From: Clostridium sp. MCC353 | GTDB lineage: Bacteria; Bacillota; Clostridia; Lachnospirales; Lachnospiraceae | Length of the DNA: 64,000 bases | Assembly: GCF_018785315.1 (NCBI RefSeq) | Contig: NZ_WQPN01000128.1 | Coordinates: forward strand, 72,409 to 136,408 | Direction of reading: 5' to 3' | Shown here: positions 45,068-54,346 of the stretch, piece by piece | Position numbering within the stretch: position 1 is the first letter of the stretch | Layout: each line of letters begins with the position of its first letter | Translations under genes and position numbers: made by a program | The notes under the pieces: generated by a model | What the model was told of the DNA's origin: nothing | The model's input: only the letters and a program-made list of their open reading frames with translations | The model's database searches: none

Positions 45068-46930
45068 TCATTCAACCTTTTTCAGCCAATAATATCCATA
45101 CCCTTCCATGTCCACTTCATAAGCGTTCATTTCAGTACCAGTGATTAAATCCTGGTAGATTCCATCTTGACCGATCAATGCTTTTTTGTTGTCTCCGCTG
45201 AAATTAAACAGCCCAATCAGCCTTTCCCCGTCCATCTCTCTCACCAGGCAGAGAATTCCCTGATCCCCTGTTTCCAGCGTGGAAGTGGCAGCGGCGGCAT
45301 GGAAAACCAGCTCCGAACGGCGGATCATTTCCAGACGGCTCAGGCCGTCAAACAGTTTCTTCTGCACCGTTCCAGGCTTCTTCGTGTTCTTTTCCAGGTC
45401 CCAGGAGAATTTCCCCCTATGCAGATAGCGGGAATCCACAGCCTTTTTTTCGTCATTTTTGTAGCTGTAATCATTTAGCTGGCCGATCTCGTCCCCGCTG
45501 TAGAGAATCGGTATGCCCGACAAGGTGAACATATAGGCGTGGAGCATCAGATCCAGGCGGATTCCTCTCTCCTCTCCTTCCTTGTCTCCCTCAGCCAGAG
45601 CTTTTTCAATTCCGCACATGGAAGCCGTGGTCCCGCAGAATCTGGCGTCCTGGGTGACCGGGTCTTCGTTATACAGCTCGCCGCGGCTGAAGCTGCCTGG
45701 GAATCTGCCCGTAAAGAAATCATTAATATACCGTTTGTGAGGTATTTCCTCCATTCCCCACCATTTCAAAGTGTCATAATCCAATCCCCATCCGATATCG
45801 TCATGACATCTGAGATAATTCAGAAATACATACTGTTTGGGCAGACCGCTCAATATATCCATCTGCTTTTTTAAGAGTCTCACATCCCTGGCCGCCACGG
45901 AATTCCAGGTCGTTGCCATGGTTGTCACATTATAGAGCATATGGCATTCCGGTTTTTCCAACGTTCCAAAGTAGGGAACCACCTTTTCCGGCTCCATGAC
46001 CACCTCGCCCAAAAGCAGCACGCCGGGACAAACGATCTCACCGATGATCCGCATCATCCTGACGATGGTATGGACCTTTGGCAGATTGCGGCAAGGGGTT
46101 CCCAACTCCTTCCAGATATAGGGAACCGCGTCGATCCGGAATATATCAATGCCCTTATTGGCCAGAAACAGGAAATTATACATCATTTCATTGAACACCC
46201 TGGGATTTTTATAATTTAAGTCCCATTGGTAGGGGTAAAATGTGGTCATGACATAGTGTCCGATTTCCGGCAGATAGGTAAAATTGCCCGGCGCAGTTGT
46301 GGGAAAAACCTGAGGCACCGTTTTCTCGTATTCAGCGGGTATCCGGTCATTATCAAAGAAGAAATACCGGCTCATGTACTCCCCTTCCCCATTCCTGGCC
46401 CGTTTGGCCCACTCATGGTCTTCGGAGGTATGGTTCATAACAAAGTCCAGGCAGACATTCATATCCTGTTTGTGGCACCGGGCGGACAATTCTTCCAAAT
46501 CATCCATAGTTCCCAGATTCTCCTGAACCTTTCTGAAATCCGACACCGCATATCCGCCGTCGGATTTTCCTTCTGTTGTATCCAAAAGAGGCATCAGATG
46601 GACATAGTTTACATGGCATTTTTTTAAATATCCCAGTTTTTTTGCCATGCCTTTCAGATCATCTGCGAAATTATCCACATACATCATCATGCCCAGCATA
46701 TCGCTCTGCTTAAACCAGTCCGGGTTTTCACATTTTATCAGGTCCCTGTTTTTTAACTCGTCCTTTCGGGATATGTAAAATTCATACATTCTGTTACAAA
46801 GTTCCCCGTACATGTCTCCATTGTCATATAATTCCATGTACAGCCAGCGCAGCTCATCCTCCCGTTCTTTCAAACGTTCCCAATAGATGAGTTCCGCCTC
46901 CATGCCGTGTTTTTCCGTCCGTTTCACCAC
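45068..46930 (-). CDS. GH13 amylosucrase-like enzyme (subfamily 4)
   Basis: About 620 residues with the start at GTG 46930, five bases after GAGGAG and overlapping the phosphatase stop. An N-terminal helical domain (~1-90) resembles amylosucrase. The GH13 barrel motifs are DFVMNHTSE near 170, DIFRIDAVPYIW (nucleophile Asp) near 260, LLGEVVMEPE (acid/base Glu) near 310 and LRCHDDIGWGL (third Asp) near 370. Amylosucrase-type enzymes split or transfer glucose from sucrose. The C-terminal domain ends YGYYWLKKVE. Sucrose or a related glucoside is the likely substrate; specificity is unproven. Confidence 0.85.
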   Translation of the reverse strand: MVKRTEKHGMEAELIYWERLKEREDELRWLYMELYDNGDMYGELCNRMYEFYISRKDELKNRDLIKCENPDWFKQSDMLGMMMYVDNFADDLKGMAKKLGYLKKCHVNYVHLMPLLDTTEGKSDGGYAVSDFRKVQENLGTMDDLEELSARCHKQDMNVCLDFVMNHTSEDHEWAKRARNGEGEYMSRYFFFDNDRIPAEYEKTVPQVFPTTAPGNFTYLPEIGHYVMTTFYPYQWDLNYKNPRVFNEMMYNFLFLANKGIDIFRIDAVPYIWKELGTPCRNLPKVHTIVRMMRIIGEIVCPGVLLLGEVVMEPEKVVPYFGTLEKPECHMLYNVTTMATTWNSVAARDVRLLKKQMDILSGLPKQYVFLNYLRCHDDIGWGLDYDTLKWWGMEEIPHKRYINDFFTGRFPGSFSRGELYNEDPVTQDARFCGTTASMCGIEKALAEGDKEGEERGIRLDLMLHAYMFTLSGIPILYSGDEIGQLNDYSYKNDEKKAVDSRYLHRGKFSWDLEKNTKKPGTVQKKLFDGLSRLEMIRRSELVFHAAAATSTLETGDQGILCLVREMDGERLIGLFNFSGDNKKALIGQDGIYQDLITGTEMNAYEVDMEGYGYYWLKKVE

Positions 46931-47655
46931 TTCTGCTCCTCTCTTTCCTGCCTGTCGCCGCCCCATTCAAAGGGCTCTACAAATTTTTCTTTCAGATGAG
47001 CCATTTCTTCCTCAGATACTCCGCAGACCTTTAAAAATCCGGCAATGGTTCCGGACTCCTTTTTAATGTCCTCCATCAGCTTCTCCATATTGCTTCCATG
47101 GGAACCTGAAATATCCGTGGTAAACTGTGTGACATAATTATGGCTCATCTCATAGTCTGAAATGATATCCTCTTTCGAAACGCCTACAGCCCCTAAAAGA
47201 AGCATGGCAATGATTCCCGTTCTGTCTTTTCCCGCCGCGCAGTGGAACAGCCCAGGCCCTTCTGAGCCGATCAGGAAACGTACCGCTTCTCCGATCTGAG
47301 GTCTGGAAAAGCGTATCATCTGCCGGTACATGCGGATTAAAGTCCTGGTGTCCACTACATGGTCATTTACACGGATCTGGTCCGCCGAAACCGGCCCCAT
47401 CAGGGATACCCCTTTCCACAGGGCGCCATTTACCTGACAGTCCGCCATGGCTTCCTGCTCATGAGGATATCTCAAATCCAGAATCCGGCTGATTCCCAGA
47501 CCTTCCATCATTCTGATATCTTCCGGCTCTGCCTTATAAAGGCTGGTACTCCGGTAAAATACTCCCCATCGCGTGATCCCGCCTTCACAAACATACCCTC
47601 CTAAATCTCTGAAATTCGCCACTCCCTTCATGGGATAGCGCCGGCATCCTGTCAT
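46924..47655 (-). CDS. Tyrosine/serine protein phosphatase-like
   Basis: 243 residues of the dual-specificity Tyr/Ser phosphatase type (Pfam Y_phosphatase3). FRDLGGYVCEGGITRWGVFYRS is near residue 15; the catalytic P-loop HCAAGKDRTGI near residue 137 has the Cys and Arg needed for a phosphocysteine reaction. GGAGG precedes the ATG. In this operon it may dephosphorylate a sugar phosphate or a small molecule rather than a protein. It overlaps the GH13 start. Confidence 0.85.
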   Translation of the reverse strand: MTGCRRYPMKGVANFRDLGGYVCEGGITRWGVFYRSTSLYKAEPEDIRMMEGLGISRILDLRYPHEQEAMADCQVNGALWKGVSLMGPVSADQIRVNDHVVDTRTLIRMYRQMIRFSRPQIGEAVRFLIGSEGPGLFHCAAGKDRTGIIAMLLLGAVGVSKEDIISDYEMSHNYVTQFTTDISGSHGSNMEKLMEDIKKESGTIAGFLKVCGVSEEEMAHLKEKFVEPFEWGGDRQEREEQKW

Positions 47656-47676
47656 CTGTTTTCCTCCTGTTTCCTG

Positions 47677-48432
47677 TTACGGCAGCGGATCTCTGGATGT
47701 CTTCGCATCCCCAAAAAAGAAAAAGAAATCCTGCAGTTCCGTTGTCATCATGCCTTGTTTCCGGGCCAAATCCCGGGCTTCTTCAAAAAGCCGGCTTCTG
47801 TCATAATCCACCTGGCAAAGGCGGATGTTCCCATCCTCAATCACCGCATAATGGGCCGTTTTATCCGGATCATCCGGTCTCCGGTAGGAAACGCTTCCCG
47901 GGTTCAGCCACTCCCGTCCGTTCCCAAGCACATGAACGCACTGCCTGTGGGAATGTCCGAAAATCATTCTCCGCTTTTCCAAATTTCCAACCCCCGGATC
48001 TGCAAACCGGTCCCAGTATGCGTCAAACTGGCTGCGGCTTTCAATCACACCGTAAGCCTCATCGTACTGATGCTGGATCAGATACACATATCCATCCGCT
48101 TCAAATGTTAAATGCAGCGGCAGTTTATTTAAATACCCAATCCGCGCCTCATCCAGCCTTCGGCAGTTATGGTGAACCCATTTATACTCCTGAGAGGGAA
48201 TATCCCAGAACTGCTGCTCTTTCCATATATTAACCGTATGGAGATCATGGTTTCCCTGAACCATTTTTATATTATCAAATGACCGCATCCGGTCTACCAC
48301 CTCTTTAGGCGCAGTTCCGTAATCTACAAGATCTCCCGCACAGCAGAGCAGGTCAAAATGGGGTTCCGCATCCAGAATCTTCTGAAGGGCCCAAATGTTG
48401 CTGTGGAGATCAGAAATAACTAAAAGCTTCAT
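47677..48432 (-). CDS. Calcineurin-like metallophosphoesterase
   Basis: 251 residues with the two-metal phosphoesterase motifs in order: VISDLHSN near residue 4, CAGDLVDYG near 31, QGNHDLH near 59, FGHSHRQCVH near 160 and WLNPGSVS near 176. No signal peptide. It resembles YfcE/MPP-type proteins but is longer. The gene follows the MBL-fold gene after a 74-bp gap that contains a perfect palindrome, and precedes the phosphatase gene by 21 bp. Confidence 0.88.
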   Translation of the reverse strand: MKLLVISDLHSNIWALQKILDAEPHFDLLCCAGDLVDYGTAPKEVVDRMRSFDNIKMVQGNHDLHTVNIWKEQQFWDIPSQEYKWVHHNCRRLDEARIGYLNKLPLHLTFEADGYVYLIQHQYDEAYGVIESRSQFDAYWDRFADPGVGNLEKRRMIFGHSHRQCVHVLGNGREWLNPGSVSYRRPDDPDKTAHYAVIEDGNIRLCQVDYDRSRLFEEARDLARKQGMMTTELQDFFFFFGDAKTSRDPLP

Positions 48433-48456
48433 ATTACCTCAATTCTGCCGCTGCCG

Positions 48457-48488
48457 GAAACAGTTCAGACAAGTCTGAACTGTTTCCG
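48457..48488. repeat. 32-bp intergenic palindrome
   Basis: GGAAACAGTTCAGAC-AA-GTCTGAACTGTTTCC, a 15-bp stem with a 2-nt loop, between the MBL and phosphoesterase genes. Shares the GTTCAGAC core with the R1-R3 repeats and with 43468-43492. Confidence 0.8.
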
Positions 48489-48506
48489 CTGCTGGTCTTT
48501 TCTCCG

Positions 48507-49352
48507 TCAAATTTCCAAAATCAAACCATCATAAGCGACCGTAAAACCTTCCGGCCCCATCTTGGCCTGAAGATCATCGTGTATCATCCCGCTCATATGG
48601 GACAGATGGTTCAAATAATAGGCTGTTGTTTCACTCACACAGCCCATTTCCATAAGAGAGTTCTTTAAATCAAGATTTTCCTTCATGCCCATATGGCCGT
48701 CTCCCGGCAGTGAACCCCTGGCACAGTCCATGCTGACCGCGTCGAATACGAGTCCGAGGGAACCGATTTCCCGGATTACGCTGTCTGCCAGCCGCCCCGT
48801 ATCGTTGGCATATAAAAAACTGGCCCTGCCGTCTGTCACTGCATAGATAAAACAGAGTTCATCCGGTTTATGGCTGGCTTTCAGCGGATAAAACCATATC
48901 CCGCCTGCCTGAAACCATTTACCCGTTTCAACCGGCACATAATTGATCCGTTTCCGGTCCGCATGAGGCTGTTCACGCAGGGCCTGTTCGATGGCCCGTT
49001 CGATAAAACTGCTGCCGTAAACCGAAAGGAAATTTTCCTTTTTTCGTATTTCCGGAAGAATCGCCGCTCCGTCCCTGGCCCTGAGAGCCAGGGAAAATCC
49101 ATCGAAGTGATCGCAGTGAGAATGGGTCATGACCAGATCTTTCACCTTCCACAGCCTGAGCCCCAACTGGCTGGCCCTCGCATACAGGTCCGGCGAAAGA
49201 TCAATCAGAAGGTTGTCGTTTATCATGGCACAGCTTCTGGTTTTCAAATTGCGTCCGCCGATACGCCTGGCCCGTTCACAGGCCGGGCAGCCGCAGAACA
49301 TGCCAGGAAATCCTTCCGCCGCGCCTGTGCCAATATACTGAATTTTCATCAT
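48507..49352 (-). CDS. PhnP-like MBL-fold metallohydrolase
   Basis: 281 residues with GTGAAEGFPGMFCGCPACERARR at the N-terminus, a CxCxxC zinc site like that of PhnP, then the metal site MTHSHCDHFDGF near residue 76. HKPDE and NDTGRLA follow, and LNHLSHMSGM near residue 247 provides the later histidine. PhnP is a cyclic phosphodiesterase of phosphonate metabolism that opens cyclic phosphates. Here the gene sits in a sugar-import operon, so a cyclic or phosphodiester sugar is a possible substrate. It is 2 bp from the permease stop. Confidence 0.85.
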   Translation of the reverse strand: MMKIQYIGTGAAEGFPGMFCGCPACERARRIGGRNLKTRSCAMINDNLLIDLSPDLYARASQLGLRLWKVKDLVMTHSHCDHFDGFSLALRARDGAAILPEIRKKENFLSVYGSSFIERAIEQALREQPHADRKRINYVPVETGKWFQAGGIWFYPLKASHKPDELCFIYAVTDGRASFLYANDTGRLADSVIREIGSLGLVFDAVSMDCARGSLPGDGHMGMKENLDLKNSLMEMGCVSETTAYYLNHLSHMSGMIHDDLQAKMGPEGFTVAYDGLILEI

Positions 49353-49354
49353 TT

Positions 49355-50209
49355 CTATCCTTTAATACCGCTCATGGTCAGGGACTGGATAAACTGTTTC
49401 TGGAACAGCAGGAAGATGATGAATACAGGAAGGGTCGTCAGCGTGGCAAATGCGAAAATCTGTCCCCAGAAAATATAAACATCCGTGGAAAGGGCCCGCA
49501 AAGCCAGCGGCAGCGTTCTGTACGTCTCATCCCTGGTAACCAGCGTAGGCCACAATAAATCTCCCCAGGAACGGATAAATCCCATAATTGTTACGGTTGC
49601 GCAGATCGGTTTCGACAGCGGTAGCATGATCCGCCAGAAAATGCCCCCGTAAGATTCCCCGTCCACAATAGCAGCCTCCATAAGCTCTTTCGGCATTCCC
49701 TTAAAATGATTATAATATAAGAAAATATACATCGGATATCCGATGGTGGGAAGGGCCAGTCCGGCATAGCTGTTGAGCATATGAAGCCGGTTCGCCACCA
49801 TAAAACGGTTGATGATCACCGCTTCCGTAGGAATGATGGACAACGCAATGATTAAGGAAACCAAAATATTCTTCCCTTTAAAGTCCAGCATACCCAGAGC
49901 GTAGCCGATCATCGCGTTGACGATGGTCACCAGCGATACGTTGATAACCGCTACCACAGCCGAATTTTTAAAGAACTTCATAAAATTGACTTTGCGGATT
50001 ACCTGGACAAAGTTGTCCATGGTCAGAGTTCCTACCGGAAGAAATGCCTTATAGGTAGACATATCCGCCACGATTTGAGCGTCTGTTTTCATGGAAGACA
50101 CCACCATATAGACAATCGGCGCTATAAACAGGAATGCGATTAAAATGTACCCGGCATACATTAAAATCCGGTATACCATCCTTTTTTCTTTCGACATCGC
50201 AGATCTCAT
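49355..50209 (-). CDS. Sugar ABC transporter permease (MalG type)
   Basis: 284 residues with six helices, MalG/UgpE-like. The EAA loop is LMEAAIVDGESYGGIFWRI near residue 176. Its ATG shares the A of the MalF-like gene's TGA (TGATG), so they are coupled. It works with the MalF-like protein and the binding protein. No ATPase gene is in the operon. Confidence 0.93.
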   Translation of the reverse strand: MRSAMSKEKRMVYRILMYAGYILIAFLFIAPIVYMVVSSMKTDAQIVADMSTYKAFLPVGTLTMDNFVQVIRKVNFMKFFKNSAVVAVINVSLVTIVNAMIGYALGMLDFKGKNILVSLIIALSIIPTEAVIINRFMVANRLHMLNSYAGLALPTIGYPMYIFLYYNHFKGMPKELMEAAIVDGESYGGIFWRIMLPLSKPICATVTIMGFIRSWGDLLWPTLVTRDETYRTLPLALRALSTDVYIFWGQIFAFATLTTLPVFIIFLLFQKQFIQSLTMSGIKG

Positions 50210-51120
50210 CAGTCATCCCTCCCCAGCACTCTGTTCTGAATCAATGAAATAGCAAACACAATCAGGAAAAATACAACCGCGATTGCAGAGGAATAACCCA
50301 GCTGGTTGTTTACAAATCCAGACTTATACAAGAGGTAAACAACCGAGGTGGTAGACCCTTTCGGACCGCCGTTTGTCAGCACATAAACCTGGGTAAACAG
50401 CTTTAACGTGTTGATTGTGGTGGAAATCAATACATAAACCAATGTATTTTTAAGCATCGGAACCGTTATGTACCAAAATCTCTGATTTGCATTGCAGCCG
50501 TCCATACGCCCGGCTTCATAGAGGTCTTCTGAGATAAACTGAAGGCCGCCCAGAATGATTAACATCTGCATTCCCAAAGACTGCCAGATATACATGATGG
50601 CGATACAGAACAAGGCCCATTTGGAATCCTGCAGCCACGCCTGAGGCTGCAGTCCAAATACTTTGAGCACGGAGTTCATAAGGCCGTCCGCGCCCGGCGA
50701 AAAGATGAATGACCACACAACGGCTACAACCGTCATGGTAATTACCTGAGGGCTGAAGTAAATCGTACGGAACAGTTTAACACCCTTCATTGAATTATTT
50801 ACCAGAACCGCCAGCAGCGTGCCCAATAATATAATGATTGGAACAACCAGCAACGCATAAACTGCCGTATTAAGGAACGCCTGCTGGGCTGTCCCGCTGG
50901 TCGCTATTTTTATAAAGTTTTTTAAACCAACAAAGTCAACCGGTTTCCCTGCCTTCTGCACCAGCATTTTATTCGTAAATGAATAAATGATCGACATACA
51001 GAACGGCAGTATGATAAATAATGTAATCGGAATCAATGCAGGGGCACAGAACAGCCAAGCTGTCCGTGTCTGCGCATCATGAATTCCATGTCTCGCTCCT
51101 GCTTTTACCTGTCCCTTCAT
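50209..51120 (-). CDS. Sugar ABC transporter permease (MalF type)
   Basis: 303 residues with six helices; the EAA loop is LYEAGRMDGCNANQRFWYI near residue 202. UgpA/MalF-like. The region FTNKMLVQKAGKPVDFVGLKNF gives the usual periplasmic-side segment. It follows the binding-protein gene by 16 bp. Confidence 0.93.
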   Translation of the reverse strand: MKGQVKAGARHGIHDAQTRTAWLFCAPALIPITLFIILPFCMSIIYSFTNKMLVQKAGKPVDFVGLKNFIKIATSGTAQQAFLNTAVYALLVVPIIILLGTLLAVLVNNSMKGVKLFRTIYFSPQVITMTVVAVVWSFIFSPGADGLMNSVLKVFGLQPQAWLQDSKWALFCIAIMYIWQSLGMQMLIILGGLQFISEDLYEAGRMDGCNANQRFWYITVPMLKNTLVYVLISTTINTLKLFTQVYVLTNGGPKGSTTSVVYLLYKSGFVNNQLGYSSAIAVVFFLIVFAISLIQNRVLGRDD

Positions 51121-51136
51121 CTACTGCCCTCCTATA

Positions 51137-52588
51137 TTAATTGAGATTCCATTCGTTTTCTGTAATAATTTCATCAATTGATTCTGATGCGTCCTTTAAC
51201 GCTTCTCCAGCGTCTGCTCCGCCGATGATATCAGAGGTCGCTGATTCCATAGCGCTGTAAATGGTCATATGAGCAGGGGTTAAAGGTCTGAGCACAGAAA
51301 TTCCAGCTTCCAGCTGTTCACGGTATAAGTATAAACGGCCGCCTTCTTTCAGCTCATCCTTTGCATCCAGCACAGATTTTCTGGATGGAATGGCTCCGTT
51401 AAAATCAGTAATCTGGTTGATATATTCCGGTGAAAGCGCGGCTTCCATTACAGACCAAACAGCGTCCGCCGTGCCATTTTCCGTCGCAGCTGTTGTCATC
51501 GCCCATACGGTGGAACCAGAACAGGTAAACACGCCTTTTCCAAAATCAGGAATAGGAACCAGAATCGCGTCGTCGCCCAGATTTGTCACATGATCGGTGT
51601 ATTTCCAGTGTCCCAATAAAGCTAAAGCGCTTTCTTTTCTTCCGTAAAACGCGTCTTCATAATCGCATGCTCCGTTTAAATATCCCTGTTCTTCCAGCCA
51701 TGTGATATAGGAATATGCCGCAATGGTCTCTTCACTGTCCAAAACGCCTTCTGTCAGCATCGTATCCCGGTTCACATAGTCTCCGCCGAAGCTGGCAATT
51801 ACCGGCATATATGTAAAGTATAATGAGGACGGCTTGTTCTGACGGATATAAATCGGATATTCCACGCCGCTCTCCTTTAACTTAGCCAGAGCGTCTTCAA
51901 ATTCAGCCTTGTCCCATGCATCCTTGTAGCTCACAGGAATTCTCACGCCCGCTCCTTCCAGCATGGATTTGTTTGCCCAGAGAGCCATACCGGCATCAAA
52001 CTGAGCGGTTGAAACGATATGTCCGTCATAAGTGGATTCATCCACGATGGACTGAAGCAGGTCGCCTTTCAATTCCGCGGACAACCGGTCGTCCAAAGTT
52101 TCAATCATCCCGGCCTCATAATAAGAAGGAATCTGTAAATAATCGGCGATAATCATATCCGGCGCGTCTCCAACCACAGGGGCTACCTGAATCTTGCTGT
52201 CCAGCTCATCTTTCGGATAATATTCATCATTGATCTGGATGTTTAATTCAGTCTCCATGGTAGTGAACATCTCACGGTATGTATCATCTTCCGCTCCGGA
52301 GCTGACCCAGACTTTAATGCTGCCCGCTTCGCCTGACGCAGCGCCGGCCTCTTTACCTGCGCCTTCTGTATTTCCTGCCCCGGCGCCTTTTGCTTCCGTC
52401 TGATCTGCGCCTTCTTTAGCTGCCTCTGTCTTAGCCGCAGTCGTATCGGTTTTCGCCGCATCCTTATCGGATACGCTCTCTCCGCATCCTGCCGCTGTTG
52501 CCAAAAGAGCCAGAGCGGTGATTCCTACAGTTACTTTTTTCCATAAATGTCTCATTCTCATTCTACATGGCCGATCTGCCTCCGCCAT
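51137..52588 (-). CDS. Extracellular sugar-binding lipoprotein
   Basis: 483 residues. GGAGGAGG lies six bases before ATG 52588, so that start is kept although it adds ~12 residues ahead of the signal peptide (ITALALLATAAGC). A ~55-residue Lys/Glu/Ala-rich linker follows, then a family-1 solute-binding fold. It is the first gene of a seven-gene operon (binding protein, two permeases, MBL, phosphoesterase, phosphatase, GH13). It is not close to the xylan-locus binding proteins in sequence. Confidence 0.93.
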   Translation of the reverse strand: MAEADRPCRMRMRHLWKKVTVGITALALLATAAGCGESVSDKDAAKTDTTAAKTEAAKEGADQTEAKGAGAGNTEGAGKEAGAASGEAGSIKVWVSSGAEDDTYREMFTTMETELNIQINDEYYPKDELDSKIQVAPVVGDAPDMIIADYLQIPSYYEAGMIETLDDRLSAELKGDLLQSIVDESTYDGHIVSTAQFDAGMALWANKSMLEGAGVRIPVSYKDAWDKAEFEDALAKLKESGVEYPIYIRQNKPSSLYFTYMPVIASFGGDYVNRDTMLTEGVLDSEETIAAYSYITWLEEQGYLNGACDYEDAFYGRKESALALLGHWKYTDHVTNLGDDAILVPIPDFGKGVFTCSGSTVWAMTTAATENGTADAVWSVMEAALSPEYINQITDFNGAIPSRKSVLDAKDELKEGGRLYLYREQLEAGISVLRPLTPAHMTIYSAMESATSDIIGGADAGEALKDASESIDEIITENEWNLN

Positions 52589-52942
52589 GTTTTACCTCCT
52601 CCTGTTTTGATAGGCATATTATATATCTTGCAAAGAAATATGTCAAGCGGTTGATATATAAAAATACATACTTTTTCAAAGTTTTTTTACCATTTTACAT
52701 TTTATTGCACAATAATATTTTGTTTTATAAATATTTTTTGCATATAATTGTCACATTTTAAATAATTATATATCATCCGCAGAACATAGTTTGCATATTT
52801 TTTTGATTTATGATACTATAATCATAGATCAAACGTTTGACATACACTTATGACATATCTTTCTCACAGATATTGTTTCGGCCCCGTTTTCATTTACCCT
52901 GGCCGGATGTGGTCGGACGCAGAACTGGTTCAGGAGGAAATT
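52589..52942. promoter_or_regulatory. Divergent operator/promoter of the LacI gene and sugar operon
   Basis: TCAAACGTTTGA (52829-52840) is a perfect 12-bp palindrome with a central CG, like many LacI-family operators. It lies just past a TATAAT at 52817-52822 on the LacI side. A GTGACA-N17-TTTATA pair around 52730-52755 (minus strand) may drive the binding-protein gene. The spacing from TTGCAT at 52791 to the TATAAT is long (20 bp). Confidence 0.5.
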
Positions 52943-53920
52943 ATGCCGACACTAAAAGATGTAGCCCAAAAAGCCGGGGTCACTGTGACTACCGTTTCAA
53001 GAGTCATCAACAACAGAGGATATTTAAGCGAGGAGACAAAGCAGAAGGTGAAACAGGCTATGGACGAACTGCACTACCGCCCCAATGAACTGGCCCGCTC
53101 CCTTTCAAAACAGAATACCAATACCATAGGAGTTATCACTCCACACATCATGCATCCTTACTTCGCGCAGCTGATCAGCCATATAGAAAGCGCAGCATCC
53201 AAGCAAGGGTTTAAGATATTTTTGTGCAATTCCAAAGAGGATCATTCCAGAGAGGCGGAATACATAGATCTCTGTAAAAGCAACCGGGTTGCGGGAATCA
53301 TCTTCTGCGGAATGATCCTGACATCTGAAAAATACGCCCAGCTGGATTTCCCTTTTGTGGCCATAGAGTGCAACAGCCCTCTGTGCGTTTCCACAATTCT
53401 TTGCGACAACTACGCAGGAGGAAGAATGGCTGCGGAACATCTGATTGAGCGGGGATGTAAAAACCTGCTCCATTTCAGCGGAATTATTGATCAGGAAATG
53501 CCCGGAGACAGCCGGGCCCAGGCGTTCACTGATGTCTGTCAAAAAAACAAGATAAATTATGACAATATCTGGAGCGGAGACAACACCTATTACACCATGG
53601 ATTACCATGAATTCATCAAATACACACTTTTAAAACACCCTAAAACCGATGGGATTTTTGCCAGCAGTGATTTGATCGCCGCCCAAGTGATCCAGGTCTG
53701 CGCGGATTTAAACAAAAAAATACCAGACGACATAAAGCTGGTGGGCTTCGATGATGTATCCCTGTCCACCTTGACCACACCGCAGATCACCACCATCCAC
53801 CAGCCCACCAAGGAGATGGCGGATATGGCTGTGGACGCATTAATCAAGAGCAGCATCCATGAGACGGTGCCCAGTAAGATTGTGCTGCCGGTTTCTTTGG
53901 TGAGGAGACAGTCTACATAA
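52943..53920 (+). CDS. LacI-family transcriptional regulator
   Basis: 325 residues from MPTLKDVAQKAGV; AGGAGG precedes ATG 52943 and longer readings lack a site. The N-terminal HTH and hinge (TVTTVSRVINNRGYLSE ... LHYRPNELARSLS) are typical. The periplasmic-binding-like sensor domain follows (TNTIGVITPHIMHPYF, then FAGSSDLIA-like FASSDLIAAQVIQ). It is divergent from the sugar operon and most likely represses it until a sugar or sugar phosphate is bound. Confidence 0.93.
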   Translation: MPTLKDVAQKAGVTVTTVSRVINNRGYLSEETKQKVKQAMDELHYRPNELARSLSKQNTNTIGVITPHIMHPYFAQLISHIESAASKQGFKIFLCNSKEDHSREAEYIDLCKSNRVAGIIFCGMILTSEKYAQLDFPFVAIECNSPLCVSTILCDNYAGGRMAAEHLIERGCKNLLHFSGIIDQEMPGDSRAQAFTDVCQKNKINYDNIWSGDNTYYTMDYHEFIKYTLLKHPKTDGIFASSDLIAAQVIQVCADLNKKIPDDIKLVGFDDVSLSTLTTPQITTIHQPTKEMADMAVDALIKSSIHETVPSKIVLPVSLVRRQST

Positions 53921-54346
53921 ATGACCGCTGCTTTGTTTATGTATGGCGGGTATGAATTTTCAAACACGCTCTAAGGCAGAAGGGCGGGGCCCCAATGCGG
54001 GGGCGGCAGGAAATCTGACGGGGCCGGGAAACAGCTTCCCGGCCCCGTCAGATTCCACCTATAAATACAAAATCCCACCTTATTTTATCGCATCCGATAT
54101 TCCTTACATTTTTATTCTATTTTTTCTGTAAATCTTTCACAATTCTTTAAAATAGTTTATAAACATTTTACCTGTTATTCAAATTCCTGTCACAAATCTA
54201 TTGTATAGTTATACCATAAACATAATACATACAATAAAGAAGTCAGAGTCTTTAAAAAAATATGTTTTACACTAAGCCGGCAGGATTGACAAATGGTCTT
54301 TCTTGCCGGCTCAACCGATTTTATAGGGCCTGTTTTTACTTACGGC
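53921..54346. other. Convergent intergenic region with two strong hairpins
   Basis: Between the LacI gene and the hypothetical gene at 54347. It holds a perfect 19-bp stem with a 5-nt loop (54012-54054) and another hairpin at 54275-54312 (AGCCGGCA/TGCCGGCT). No gene is supported. Confidence 0.55.
54012..54054. terminator. Strong hairpin, likely terminator
   Basis: AATCTGACGGGGCCGGGAA pairs perfectly over 19 bp with its complement around ACAGC. No long T-run follows, so it may be a repeat or processing hairpin instead. Confidence 0.5.

Noticed and set aside
51615..51640. cre-like AAAGCGCTTT in the sugar-binding protein gene
   Set aside because: It is inside the coding region, far from any start, and only partly matches a catabolite site.
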